Counted from the stretch's first letter, positions 33,816 to 45,929 are shown. The stretch is DNA of 64,000 bases from Odobenus rosmarus divergens (GCF_000321225.1 NW_004451502.1:414775-478774); one strand, 5' to 3'. The notes: generated by a model from the sequence alone, not told the origin. Program-made: numbers and translations.

Positions 33816-35168
33816 GAGCCAGATACGCATGGTTCCATTCATCCCCTCAAAGCCATAGAAAGAAGGGCTTCAGTTCTACCCATAAAATATATGAGGATAA
33901 TATTTTTAAGTGGATTACATGAGTAAGGAACCATGTTTCTCAGCACAAATGACAAGCATAGGAATGTTTGTTAACTGAAAATGAATCTGTGTTCCATGGA
34001 ATCACTCTGAGGCCGCTAATGTGGCTTAATTGCATGTTTCTTCTACAGAGGCTTCAAGATCGGCTGCTACCAGATGGGGTAGAAGCTGGAAAGCCCTGGC
34101 AGAGTCATGGTGGCAAAGTCAGACTCCAGCAGGTGGCATTTTCTAGATGATGTGACGACAAAACACGCAGTACTGCTTACTGGAAATGCCAGGCATTGTT
34201 TACCTCTTTCATCTAAGATCCACTTACAAACACTGAAGAGCTCTAAGATTCCAGTCCAGAGCAAGTAATTTTAGCACTAGATGATTCACTCACGAAAGTA
34301 TTTATTTGCTTCTGAAAACGTTTTCAGTTTATAATATAAGGTGATCACACCAGACCTGTGACAGAAGCATTTCACAGATGTGACCTGATGGATTCCTCAG
34401 GAGCTCAATCTTTTAAATATAAATACACATATATGTCAGTCTAGAGATTAATGTCATTAAAATAACTGCCATTTCCTCATTTACACAGACCCTCCATTAA
34501 GTGTTATCCTGGTGCTTCCGTTCGAAGATTCAGATCTTCAGACCTCTTGGTATTAATGATTCTCATTCTTCCTGTAGTTCAGATAGAATTCATTCTCGTC
34601 CTTGGCTTCACATCACCCCATTAGAGCATTTGGCAACTAATTTTGCTTTTTGCAATCATACTTTCTCTGCTGGCATCCCGTCCAGAGGAGACATGTGGGA
34701 GGGGGAAAGAAGCTATGACCACCTTCTGGATGCAGATTCCTGGTTCAGCTTTGCCACCTGCACCGACGTCTGACCGCTGTGTTTTGGGCAGTTGGATGTG
34801 CCGACACCTCACAGAGGTCCTGTGAAAGCGAATGACGCCGTGCTTTGGAAAGTGTCTTGTGAAATTCCATGGGAGTGAAAGGTGAGGTATTCTTAGGCCT
34901 TCAATGTCAAGTCCAGGTAAACAGCATGGTGGAGATCCCATTTTTATTTTCAAGGGGGGGTAATCTTGTCTTAATATTGAAAGTCAATCATTATTAATAA
35001 AACCTCATACAATGCAGGTGTGGGTCTCATGTTAAGAACGATTGAGGAATCTCTACTGCTTACTTCTTACCCTGGATGAACACTAGCTAAAACTGCAAAA
35101 TGTTTGTTTGTTTTTCTCCTTCCATAAGATCCTTCCTAAAAGGAAAGTACCTTCTTATTCAGGAGCAG

Positions 35169-35170
<2 letters not shown>
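33816..35170. other. Unassigned stretch
   Basis: Open frames near 34500-34950 on both strands (60-110 codons) lack recognisable motifs. No repeat family named. Confidence 0.4.

Positions 35171-35212
<42 letters not shown>
35171..35212. repeat. (CA)n microsatellite, the longest here
   Basis: About 21 uninterrupted CA units. Confidence 0.97.
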
Positions 35213-35214
<2 letters not shown>

Positions 35215-36277
35215 TGCATTTCCCTGTGATCCAAAGAAGTTATTCTCTAATGACCAGTAGGCATATTTCTTCATCTGGGTGAAGAGCTCCCCTGGTGCAT
35301 GCCGAGCTGCAGGATTTGAGGGGCATCTGTTTCTACACACACATTACTTTCAAGCAGACATTCACCATGTGTATCCAGGTGCTATAAATACACTCTTTGT
35401 GTCCTTTAGTTCCTGTTCCTGGTTTATGATTCATTAAACAGGAAAGCCAAATGCCATAGCCAATTGCAGTCCTGCCCGATGGTGCAAGGCCTCCCCGAAG
35501 TGAGCTGCTACCCAGCCTGGGGCCCTGCCGAACATGTCACCTTGAGTATATGCTCCAGGACCAAGGTTGGCTGCATACAGTGAATGACTTCTTAAATGTG
35601 CTAATGTTTATTGACCGATTTTGGAAAGCATAGACAAGCTATTCGTAAGTGTTCTCTCCTTAGGCAGTGCAGCAGAAAACAGGCCGGACAGAGCTGCGCT
35701 CTTATGTAACCTGCAGCATGCTGTTGGAGGTTGGCAGCAGCTCAGAAAGGCACCGGGCAAGCTCCCAAGCAGTCTGACTTGTTCACTAGCAGCCCAATTT
35801 GTACAATATTGCCCAGCGATACCAACCCCTCAACTAGGTACTTTGAGGAAATGACTTAAATCAAGCAAAAAGTCCCAAGTGATTGACCTATTGAAATCTT
35901 TGAATATTTTAATAATATGAACATTAATGACAAAGTTGAATACTTGACTTGTAAAATTCATTCATACACGTAGTAATCTGCCATATTTTCCTGATGTGAT
36001 TTGCTGACTGCAGACTATGAAATCTATACAAAGTAGCAAAGCACTATACAAAGTAGCCCAGCTCAGGAAGAACAATAACTACCCACACATCAGGCAACAT
36101 TCTTAATGTCTTTCCACAAAATCTGAAGAATCTGAGCACACTGAAGAAAGGTAACCGCAGCCTCAGCGGGCTCAGAGGCTTGTCCAGCTTCTGAGAAGCC
36201 AGCTGCCCTTCACAGCCAGGACCAAAGAGAACATTCCAGGCCTCAGCCCCTACACTATCATCAATTATTTATTTAAG
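35213..36277. other. Unassigned stretch
   Basis: Moderate GC, no recognised repeat. A 77-codon forward open frame at 35621-35854 has no known motif. Confidence 0.4.
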
Positions 36278-36286
36278 AAGAATCTC

Positions 36287-36476
36287 AGGGCGCCTGGGTG
36301 GCTTAGTCGGTTAAGTGTCTGCCTTCGGCTCAGGTCATGATCCCAGGGTCCTGGGATCGAGCCCCGAATCCAGCTCCCTGCTGAGTGGGGAGCCTGCTTC
36401 TCCCTCTGCCCCTTTCCCCGCTCATGCTCTCTCTCTCATTCTCAAGTAAATATATAAAATCTTGAAAAAAAAAAAA
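36287..36476 (+). mobile_element. SINEC, sense
   Basis: Head agggcgcctgggtggcttag, tcggttaagtgtctgccttc, gagtggggagcctgcttctc, tail taaatatataaaatcttgaa then an A run. Short TSD aagaatctc at 36278-36286 and 36477-36485. Confidence 0.94.
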
Positions 36477-36485
36477 AAGAATCTC

Positions 36486-36987
36486 TTAGTTGCATGCCAA
36501 CTTCCTCACATACCCACATTTTTCTGGGAACCACATATGGGTACTCATATACTGTAGGATATTAAGGAAGTCATTGCTTTTGAGGGTGGGCAAAGCATTA
36601 AGAATGTGTTATCATAAATAAAATTGAAGTATTCAATTAATCCTAAACTTCCATGTAAATAATACTACTCACAAAAACTATAATGGTAATATATAATAAT
36701 GGTGGTATTTCTTGATATTCACTCAACTTTATAGTGTATAATATACTCACTCTTCATGTGTGAAATAAAGCAAATGCTACCTTTGAAAAGAGAGGCTGTT
36801 ACTTTCATAAATCTGAGTTTTTGAAACTTTCAATTTCTTATTACTACTCAAAATATTCTTGGAGATATACAATTATATAGAAATATTTGTATGGGTCTTT
36901 GGTCATTATGTGCTTTCCCACTCACATTTCCCTACAGATCCCTACAGAAGGGAACGTGGATGAGATAGTAATTAAAATATTAACTTG
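36486..36987. other. Unassigned AT-rich stretch
   Basis: Nothing recognised. Confidence 0.45.
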
Positions 36988-37075
36988 AGCCAATATTTAT
37001 TGAGCACTTCCTGTGTGTCACGAACTATTCTAATTGGCTTAATTATTTTAATCCACTTAAATACTATAATACATA
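36988..37075 (-). repeat. MIR 3' end, antisense
   Basis: ccaatatttattgagcactt, cctgtgtgtcacgaactatt and a taatccacttaaat block match the reversed MIR 3' end. Confidence 0.65.
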
Positions 37076-38104
37076 TACAGTATTTAAACTTGTTATGAAT
37101 TTGTTGAATTACAGCAAAATAAGAAGGCTGCTCAGATAACCTCTTTATCACCTTCCGGATCTAATAGTCTATGGTCCTAAATACATTTGCATTCAGTTGT
37201 GCACATACATGCTTGTTTGTGTGTGCGTATTCACACTTTCACGGCAAGTCAAATTAATTATTGGTTCTAGTTACAGTTTTCAAACATTTAAAATTTTAAA
37301 AAGCTCAGGCTTAGATCTACTATGTGCAAAAAAACTGTACTGATTTCTTGAGAGAAATGCAATGAGGAGCTTCCCTGAAGGATTACCATCTTGATAGAAG
37401 ACACATGTGCTCCCATAGTTAACATTTACGAAAGTACATATGTCGTTGCAAGCGTGCTGGTGTCACTGCTCTTGGATCCCCGTGGGCATGCCATGTGAGC
37501 ATGGCTGCTGATCCACGACATCTGGGGCTTGCCAGGAGAAATCTATGTTATTTTGGGATTTCCGTTTTCAAACACTGCTGCTGTTACCCACCCCCGCACC
37601 TCCGCTCCAGTGAGCAAGATCCACCCCCACTTTCTACACGGAATTCAGGATTTGGCGCTAATCCTCACTTTCAACCATTGTGTTGATAATTTCAGTATTT
37701 ATGTCAATGATCCTTTGCCACTGTTGACGTCCTAGATCCCTTTTTCCCTGTACCAATAGGACTGCTCCTAGGACCCCTGCCTCCAGTTATATCAGGCCCC
37801 TTCTGAGGTCTCCAGTTTGTCGTGTTTCATACCACACGGTGCCCTCAACACCCAGCTCCTCTGGAACCCCTGACCCCCTCGCCCCTTCACACAGGGACGA
37901 CCTCACTTACCATGTGCATTTCCGGGGTCCGTGCCCTGCAGGGCCTGGTCCCCATTTTCTAGCCGTGTACCAGGTATTTTCACCGGGATAATCTGTAGCC
38001 TTTTCAGACTTTTGAAAGGTAACTCAACCCCCCTCCAAAACAGAAGTTTTATTTCAAACTTCCCTACTTAAGTGTTTGACCTCTTCAGCAGTCATCTTAG
38101 AATA
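37076..38104. other. Unassigned stretch
   Basis: AT-rich at left, then C-rich and gene-like in composition from about 37490 (two overlapping forward open frames of 63 and 68 codons), but with no recognisable protein or repeat. Confidence 0.4.
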
Positions 38105-38365
38105 TTCTGAGAGTCCTTGTTCCGTCTTCGTACTGAAAAGCAAGGCTTGGCTCGCCTCGTCCTTCACAGTAACCTCTGCGTCGTTCTGTTGGCTCGGCTG
38201 CGGCCCCGCCGGCTGAGTTCAACGCCGCACTGACTTAGTTCATTACCATTCCCGATGTTGATGAACATCGGGTCTCACCCTCCAGTGTACTTGGTGCTCT
38301 GCTGCCAATCTCATCATCGTAATACACTTTCCCCTGCAGAACACCTTCAGCGACCTTCTCGTCTC
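38105..38365. other. Small CpG-dense patch with hairpin
   Basis: By eye about 19 CpG dinucleotides occur in about 260 bp, in a window that is otherwise CpG-poor outside young SINEs. It contains a perfect 9-bp inverted repeat, CCCGATGTT / AACATCGGG, with a 4-base loop at 38251-38272. It may be a small CpG island remnant or an unrecognised young insertion. No promoter is claimed. Confidence 0.4.
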
Positions 38366-38766
38366 GCCGGACTGAGGCACTCCTCTATCTGCACCCTGTG
38401 TGTGCCCGTGTCATCGGTGAACCCCTCACATGCTCCCGCAATGTCCTTTCCTGCTCTCCTCCTTCCGCCCTTAGCTGGTCCTCCACGGAGGCCCGTGTCC
38501 TGCAGAAGGCTTCCTAGTCAGGTCAGGCCTCACTGAACTTTCTGTTCTTCAAATAACGTACTGCCGGTGCAGTGACCGCACGAGTGTCCATGTGTCTTAC
38601 ACCCACAAGAGCAGAGGCTGAGTGAGGGGCTCTGGCCTCTGTTAGCTCCCATCACTGAATGTCAGAGTGGCTAGTGAAAACAAGTGCATTCTGTTTCCAT
38701 TATTCCACAGAACCCACTTACTTAATATTTGGGAATTAATTTGGTGCTCAAGTATGTATTAACCTA
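38366..38766. other. Unassigned stretch holding the source-like copy of a 34-bp duplicate
   Basis: The segment at 38372-38405 (starts ctgaggcactcc, ends ccctgtgtgtgc) recurs unchanged in the triplet array at 42180-42213. No family is recognised. A 93-codon forward open frame (38255-38536) lacks motifs. Confidence 0.5.
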
Positions 38767-39112
38767 TGTTATGGAATGAATTGTGCCTCCCCAAAATTCT
38801 TTTGATGAAGTCGTAATCCCAGTACCTCAGAATACGACTATTTAGAGATCAGGCCTTTAAACAGGTTCATCAAGGTGATGTGAGGTCATATGGTTGGGCC
38901 CTAATCCAATCTCATGGATGTCCTTAAAAGAAAGAGATCAGGACACAGACCGAGAGGCCACTGTGTGAAGAGAGTGGAAGGTGACCATCTGCAAGACAAG
39001 ACTCAAAGTAACCCTGTTTACCTCCTAATCTTAGAATTGGGAAGAAATAAATTGCTGTTGTTAATGCCACCCAGCCTACTGTATTTGTTATAGAAACCAC
39101 AGCACACTAATG
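38767..39112 (+). mobile_element. MLT1-type (ERVL-MaLR) solo LTR, sense
   Basis: tgttatggaatgaattgtgc, ccagtacctcagaatacgac, gttgggccctaatccaatct, catggatgtccttaaaagaa, attgctgttgttaatgccac and tatttgttatagaaaccaca are MaLR LTR landmarks in order. No internal region is present. Confidence 0.85.
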
Positions 39113-40025
39113 TACCCTGCATAATTATTTATATTTGATATTTATCTGAGGTTCTATAAAAATAATTGCCATTACCTATTATAGTCCGCTCAAATGTTAT
39201 CATAAATATACATAAATATCAATATGACAACATACTGTTGTCAATCAAACACTGAAGAAAAGTAAGTAACACTTAATTTGGTAGGCATACATCATGCTTT
39301 TCAAAGAGCTAAATAATTCTAAACAGCTAAGTCTTAAATCCAAATATGACTGAAAATCAGCATCTAAAGTGAAATAGATATATTTACCACTTTGATTCCA
39401 CATCATGAAATTTTGCTTGGTATTTTATTTAATTCCTTTCCTGTTAGAAGCAGCAATGAAGTTACTTCAGTCCATGATACTCTTTTGAATTTAAATGCCC
39501 CTAAACTGCCACAAATGCTTAGCAAAAATCTGATACTCCTTTTCTAGGATTATTCAAAATCTAGACTAGACAGAGCAGAAATTGTCGACTGATGGTCCAC
39601 TTTCTTCCTGATATAAAGAGTGATTTCCCTAGTCATTGTCTAGATTAGAAATGTGCAGAGATATATTTTTTTCATTCCCAAGGCTACAACTACTGCTCTG
39701 AGGATTTTTATAAATTCTCAAAATGTCAACTCTAATTTAAGTATAAGCAAAATATACCCACCATTGGGGTTGACACCCAGGTTGGCCCATTCTCAGTATA
39801 AGCAACACCTGAATTAGTAATTTTAAATAAAACGTCTTAAAATCCAGTGGACTTCATCTTATCTCTATAAAAGTTAGGCATTATTTTTTAAGATTGGAAA
39901 TTTAGTCCCTTTTCTGATTGTAAATATAAATTTGAAAGTATGGTCCTAAAATGGGACTTGGCTTTGATGAGAATATAAAAATATTAAATGTCAAGTTATC
40001 CCTACTTTGCTCTATCTATGTACCT
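39113..40025. other. Unassigned AT-rich stretch
   Basis: Nothing recognised. Confidence 0.45.
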
Positions 40026-40490
40026 GCTTTCTCATCTTTATTCTTTACAAGGATTCCAAAGGTTGTAGGTTGGATTTCCAGAGAACAAAATCCCGGCGAT
40101 GCTGATTTCTGTGCAGGCAGTTGACTGGACCGAAGCTCCAGAGAGCGTAAAGAAAGCAGCGTGCAGCAGAAGCATGAGTTGAACCGAGATGTCCTCACAA
40201 CAGTGGCCTTCCTGGAATCCACGGGAATCTCTGGAGCCAAGAAGGCCTTGCAGAATCCTTCCGAACTGGGAATGGAGAGCTGGGCCTTCTACCTCCACAT
40301 GGTCCAAGACATTGGGTGTAGATGACTATAGGACAGGGCAGGACTCTGGATGTGGGGACTCCCTTCAGGGGATGAAGAAAGACTCAGCTGAAACCTTTCA
40401 CCTGCCCACATTTCCAGAAACTGGGAGAATGAACGCCTGGGCTTGCAGCTAATGAGACATCATGCTTACAAACTACAGCATCCTTATAAA
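40026..40490. repeat. Possible ancient LTR, family not named
   Basis: Moderately GC-rich block (ggttgtaggttggatttcca through gaacgcctgggcttgcagct) whose composition and sharp edges suggest an old LTR. Overlapping 74-89 codon open frames on both strands have no motif. It ends shortly before a consensus-like splice donor word (aaaaaggtaagaa, about 40485-40497), which alone is not evidence of an exon. Confidence 0.3.
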
Positions 40491-40754
40491 AAGGTAAGAA
40501 TTCAACTTCATACACAGTGGCCAAGTGTTTGCAGGTCAATAATTTTAACATTTATAAGACTCAATTTCTTTCTTTGTAACTGGAACTATTAACAGCTTTC
40601 AGCCTTTCTCAAAATAATTTTTTTAAAGCCAGTATATGAGTGAAAATTCTTGGGGGCATAAAGAATCAGAACCAAAACATATCTTAGGAGCTATCTAGGT
40701 CCATTTCTTTAGTATAGCCGAAGAAGTGAAGCCTAATATAGAGATCTATATTTC

Positions 40755-40935
40755 TTCATACCTGACACAATTCTAGCATTTTCTATTTATTAACTCATGT
40801 AATTCTTAGTACAGCCTAGGAGAAAACAGACAAAGAGAGGTTACATGACCTGACTGCAGTCACACAATGGGGGCAGGGGACAACAATGATGATCTCCAGT
40901 CCCAGGGGCTCTGCTTTCAACCACCATATTATACA
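40755..40935 (-). repeat. MIR, antisense
   Basis: tatttattaactcatgtaat, agcctaggagaaaacagaca, agagaggttacatgacctga, ctgcagtcacacaatggggg, gctctgctttcaaccaccat: reversed MIR order. Confidence 0.7.
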
Positions 40936-41317
40936 CTTCCGGTGGGATGGCAGTCTGGGGGAGGTTAGCGGTCAGGTCTTCAACTTTCTGCCATGTAGTT
41001 CATTCAGCCTACACCTGGCAGCCGTGTAGACTGAAAAGCAGAGACAGCAAACTGAAAATCAGGGGGCAGAACACATCTTGACATGTTCATTTGATCCACT
41101 GTTCTTTTTTTTCTGTTTTTAAGCATCTGTTTGTTTTAGTCTGCTCAGGGATTTGTAATGTAGTTTGACTGAAGGGGTGTTCATGTTTAAAATGTCACCA
41201 AGGAGTGTCACATCTATAACCTTACCTGCCATGTATAAACTGATGTCACGCACATATGTTCTCAGCCTGGTCTGTTCAGGCACTCAAGTTTGAAACCAGT
41301 TATTGGTTGAAACTCCA
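40936..41317. other. Unassigned stretch
   Basis: No recognised element up to the triplet array. Confidence 0.45.
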
Positions 41318-42540
41318 GATGATGGTGATGGTGATGGAGGTAATGATGGTGATGATGATGATGGTGGTGGTGGTGGTGGTGGTGACAAGGATGGTGGTGA
41401 CGGTGGTGGTGGTGGTGGTGATGGAGGTGATGGTGGTAATGATGATGGTGGTGGTGGTGATGGACGTGATGGTGGTGGTGGTGGTGGTGATGGTGGTGGT
41501 GGTGGTGATGGAGGTGATGGTGGTGATGATGGTGGTGGTGATGATGATGGTGGTGGTGGTGGTGGTGATGGTGGTGATGGTGGTGGTGATGGTGGTGATG
41601 GTGGTGGTGATGGTGGCGGTGACGAGGTGGTGATGATGATGGTGGTGGTGGTGGTGGTGATGGACGTGATGGTGGTGGTGATGGTGGTGATGATGGTGGC
41701 GGTGACGATGATGGTGGTGGTGGTGGTGATGGTGATGATGGCAGTGGTGATGCTGGTGGTGGTGGTGATGACGGTGATGATGGTGATGATGGTGGTGGTG
41801 ATGATGGTGGTGGTGATGCTGGTGATGGTGGTGGTGGTGATGGTGATGGAGGTGATGGTGGTGGTGGTGGTGATGAGGATGGTAGTGATGGTGGTGAAGG
41901 TGGTGGCGGTGGTGGTGGTGGTGGTCGTGATGGAGGTGATGGTGGTGATGATGGTGGTGGTGATGATGATGGTGGTGGTGGTGATGATGGTGGTGGTGAT
42001 GGTGATGATGGCGGTGGTGATTGTGGTGGTGGTGGTGATGATGGTGGTGGTGATGATGATGGTGATGGTGATGATGGTGGTGATGGTGGTGATGATGATG
42101 GTGGTTGTGATGATGATGGTGGTGATGATGGTGATGATGGTGATGATGTTGGTGGTGATGATGATGGTGGTGATGATGGCTGAGGCACTCCTCTATCTGC
42201 ACCCTGTGTGTGCTGGTGGTGGTGATGGTGGTGGTGGTGATGATGGTGATGATGATGGTGGTGATGGTGGTGGTGATGGTGGTGGTGGTGGTGGTGGTGA
42301 TGATGGTGGTGATGTGATGATGATGATGGTGGTGATGTGATGATGATGGTGGTGATGATGGTGATGATGGTGATGATGTTGGTGGTGATGATGATGGTGG
42401 TGATGATGGTGGTGATGGAGGTGATGATGAAATGGTGATGATGATGGTGATGGAGGTGATGACGGCGGTGGTGGTGGAGGTGATGGTGACCGGTGGTGGT
42501 GGTGATGGTGGTGGTGGATGGCAGTGGTGGCGGTGGTAGT
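41318..42540. repeat. Large imperfect (GGT/GAT)n trinucleotide array
   Basis: About 1.2 kb made almost only of GGT and GAT triplets on the plus strand, with rare variants (GAC, GCT, GTT, GGA). Longer units are duplicated inside it: 42106-42179 repeats at 42336-42409 (74 bp, offset 230), and about 57 bp at 41505-41561 repeats at 41927-41983. A unique 34-bp segment breaks it at 42180-42213. Because the period is 3 and stops are avoided by composition, long open frames run through it on both strands (His/Pro/Ser-rich reverse, Val/Met/Gly/Asp-rich forward); they are artefacts. Confidence 0.97.
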
Positions 42541-42650
42541 AGAGGACAAGAAATAGTACAAGGAGGAGGAAGTGATGGAGGTGAGGAAGAAGGAGACAAG
42601 GAGAGAATATAAAAGGAGGAGGGAGAATGGAAGGGAAGGAAGAGAGTAAG
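42541..42650. repeat. Polypurine tract next to the array
   Basis: Mostly A/G on the plus strand (gaggacaagaaatagtacaa through ggaagggaaggaagagag). It directly continues the array's right edge. Confidence 0.75.
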
Positions 42651-43074
42651 TTATTGCTAATATTAATATAAATATTCAGTACCTATTACAGTATAGTCTT
42701 TGCTTCTTTTATATTCTATTGGTTTTCCATGAGAAATCTCATCTGATATACAATTTTAGAGAAGTGCCACTACTTCTTTCCAGACAGACGTAATCTGCTT
42801 AAATGAATCAATGTCCCCACACCAGACTGACTCTTGATGGGAGCGAAATGTCTGCATGCTCACACAGTAGATATGGGGTTGGGGGCGCAAAAGAGGGGGA
42901 GGGTAGGAGAGGCAGCTTACAAATTATTAAAATATAAATATTTTCATTCCAAATTTCATCAGAAGAGAAATGCCTATGAAGATCAAAGGCACATTATTGT
43001 TTTTTTTCAGATAATTACTTTTAACAGGAAGAGATCTTTCCACAAAAACGGGAATTGAGACATTTTGAAAAACA
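42651..43074. other. Unassigned stretch
   Basis: Nothing recognised. Confidence 0.45.
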
Positions 43075-43445
43075 TATTGCTACTGAGCATCTACTTTCTG
43101 ACAGGTATCATGTTTCAGGTTGAGGAGAGAGAAATAAAAGCAGACATTTTCAAATCATGTAATAAATGCCAGAAGAGGCTGAACAGATGGCATAATTCGC
43201 ACACAATTAAGAGAAAAAAGTGTCACATGATCAGGGAAGGCTCCCTGAAGGAGGTAAAATCTAAACTAATACTTGAATAAATATTAATAATTGATCAGTT
43301 AAATAAAGGGGAGCGGGCATGTTAGAGATAAGGAATAGCACATAAAGTCATAAAAGAATGTGAAAAATATAAATAGTCTATTCAGATACAAATATATTTG
43401 AGATTGCTAATGAAAAGGCAGGTGATGACTTGAAGCAGCCAGGAG
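43075..43445 (-). repeat. L2 3' UTR, antisense
   Basis: gagcatctactttctgacag, ggttgaggagagagaaataa, gggaaggctccctgaaggag, gtaaaatctaaactaatact, ggagcgggcatgttagagat: reversed L2 order. Confidence 0.65.
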
Positions 43446-44784
43446 CCACATGCCCACCGAGTATTCCTGCAAATGAAGCCCACACGAAGGAGAGCAGAAC
43501 TGAGGACAGAGGGAGATCAGTCTCTGAAGATCCCATGGTTGTAACCAGCTGTGTCTGAATCTAGCATTCACTATTTACGAGACTCTTCATCCCCAGGGTC
43601 TACATGTTCCCTTTTTTGCTTAAGCTAGTGAGAGGCAGGTTGTATGTGCAAGCAAGAGAACCTTGTCCCAGTGAAAGTTATTTCTTTTCTTGCTTTTGAT
43701 TTAAAGCACTTTTAGAAATCCATGTCTTATTCTTAAGTGTAATCTTCATAGGCCCCCCAGAACAGGACCCTGCACACAGCACCTTGCATCTCGTACATAT
43801 ACTGCACGATGCATGCGCACATGCACACAGTCCCCGCAAGAACAACATTACCATGATCGGTCAGCGAAGCTATGATGAAAGCTGAAGGTCAAAGGACACA
43901 AAGGAAACTGACAGTAGAGAAGTTCAACGACTACGTCACCCATGTACACGGTTAATGGAGCCTGGCTCTCCTGAACCAGCCTTGTTGCCGTGGTTGTTGT
44001 TTTTAACCTGTCAAAATGCAGTCATTTATGCTCAACCCTCACTTCTAAAGCTAATTACATGATGTTAGATACTTTATTCTCTGATGCATCACTCAGGTAA
44101 TGTTTCAGATGATGATGCATTTTGCAACATGAAAGTTTACTGTTATATGAGCCCAGACTAAAGTGTGAAAATAGTTTCAATGATCTGTTTATCTGTCCTG
44201 TAAAATATATGATGAGGTCTTCATATGGGTGGAGAGCAGAGAACAGTTAAGCATTAAGTTCTTGAAAGTGTCAAAGAAAAAATTCTATCCAGTTGATTTA
44301 AATTGGGGCATACTAGGAAAATACAATGTATTCATATTATTTTTAAAGGTAGCACCTGAAAGTGATATAACATGTTATGTTAACTGTACTGGAATTCATT
44401 TAAAATATAATTAAAAATTAAAAGTAAATACATAAAAGATCATCGTACCAGGAAATTTTCAATTACTCTAACCTCATGTTTTCATTAAAAATACTTTTAA
44501 TTCTGTACTTTGGCCAAAAAGGTGATTGTACATTGGAAATACTGTAGATTAAAACAGGTTAGAATGCTTTTTTTTTAATGTGCTGTGTTAGAATAACAAG
44601 TACCTGAACAAAGTCTCCGTATGACAGTTTCTCCTTTAGGCTAACCAAAAACCAAGAAATATAAGGTTAGTAGAATCTGTAAGGTGACAACATGGACAGT
44701 TATTTGCTTTTCTGTCTTCAAATGATCACAAAAGGTGACCAGCAGAAAGCCATCATCATCAGTGTTTCCATCAATGACACACGC
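43446..44784. other. Unassigned stretch
   Basis: No named repeat, no coding signal. T-run near 44571. Confidence 0.4.
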
Positions 44785-45005
44785 TGAGCTCCTCCTTTGT
44801 GCCCAGCACAATGCCAAATACCTCTACAAACATCAGCCTAGAACAACTAGGTGCAATAGGTAATATTATCATCTTCAGTTTTTATATGAAAAAACTCAGG
44901 TTTAAGTAAGTTCAATAATTCATCTAAGGCAACACAGCTAGTAAGTGGCAGGGTCAAGTTCCAAGCTCTGTTTTCCTCCAGATCCAAGTTCATAACCATC
45001 ACATT
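44785..45005 (-). repeat. MIR, antisense, well preserved
   Basis: gagctcctcctttgtgccca, ggtgcaataggtaatattat, ggcaacacagctagtaagtg, gcagggtcaagttccaagct, ataaccatcacattctggtt: reversed MIR in the right order, nearly full length. Confidence 0.8.
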
Positions 45006-45459
45006 CTGGTTCCAAGTCTGTACCAAAAACAAAGAAAGTGTTATCTACATATGAGAAACTTCCTCTGGAAGGAATTCAGATCAGGTTTGATTTACAGCAT
45101 AAGAACTGCCACTGTCACTGACCTACTGATATCTCCAGCACGGGCTATGCAGGCAGGTGGACATAGGAAGCAGAGGGCTGGCACAGGGAAATCCTTCCTG
45201 GTCTTGATTCTCCCATCCAGTAGAAGCTGGGCAGAACTCCAAACAGAAAGCTCCCATGTCTAGAACTTTCTTCTTCAAGAGGTCAAAAACATACCCCCCA
45301 CTGCTCCTCCCACACACTTATATATAAGTAAAACAGATACTACATAAATGTTTTCTTAATTAAAATATTTGACTTTAAAATTTGTTGGAACATTTGAACT
45401 TGAAAATCAACTTCTTCACTCAACTCTGTCTTGAAAAACGTAAAATACTGTAAGTTTTC
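45006..45459. other. Unassigned stretch
   Basis: Overlapping short open frames on both strands near 45051-45317 without motifs. Confidence 0.4.
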
Positions 45460-45875
45460 TACTGTTATAAGTCAGCTGCTGATACAACAATGCTGTGTAA
45501 CAAAGTGACCACCACAAAATTCAGTAATATAATAAAAAGCATCTATTACCCCATTTACAGGAGGTCTGCTGTGTGTCTGATGCTTAGCTGGGGTAGCCAG
45601 CTTCCCATGCCTCATTGACCAGCCCTGGCTGCACAGAAAGCAGCTCTCTGGGCATGGGCATGCTGCTGGGAGGCCAACAGAAACCTGTGACACCTTCTAA
45701 TGTCAAAGCTCAGAATTTGCACCCTGTCAATTATACCTACATTCTATTGGCCAGAAAAGTCAAGTGGTCACACCTAAAATAAGTCATGGGGCAGAAATAT
45801 ATGTTCATCCCACAGATGATAGGCAGGGGAAGAAAGCTGAGGACCAACAATGCAACCTATCACACCCAGTCATTT
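45460..45875. repeat. Unclassified ancient interspersed repeat
   Basis: aatgctgtgtaacaaagtga followed by ccaccacaaaattcagtaat, a ctgctgggaggccaacagaa block, and acattctattggccagaaaa belong to a common type of old mammalian repeat. The family is not assigned. Confidence 0.5.
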
Positions 45876-45929
45876 AAAAAGTAAATAAACAAAAAGTGTC
45901 TCTCGTCCCTGAATCCTGGTCTATGTTGA

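Noticed and set aside
35171..35212. Regular spacing that could be mistaken for a CRISPR-like array
   Set aside because: It is a plain CA microsatellite; no repeat-spacer structure exists anywhere in the window, which is vertebrate nuclear DNA.
40189..40497. 87-codon frame followed by a good splice donor word (aaggtaagaa)
   Set aside because: No acceptor, no recognisable protein and overlapping frames of similar length on the other strand; probably an old LTR. RNA-seq would be needed to revive it.
41262..42599. 445-codon reverse open frame (His/Pro/Ser-rich), plus 300- and 345-codon overlapping frames
   Set aside because: They are produced by the stop-free GGT/GAT triplet repeat in several frames at once. 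No start context, domain or neighbouring exon supports a protein.
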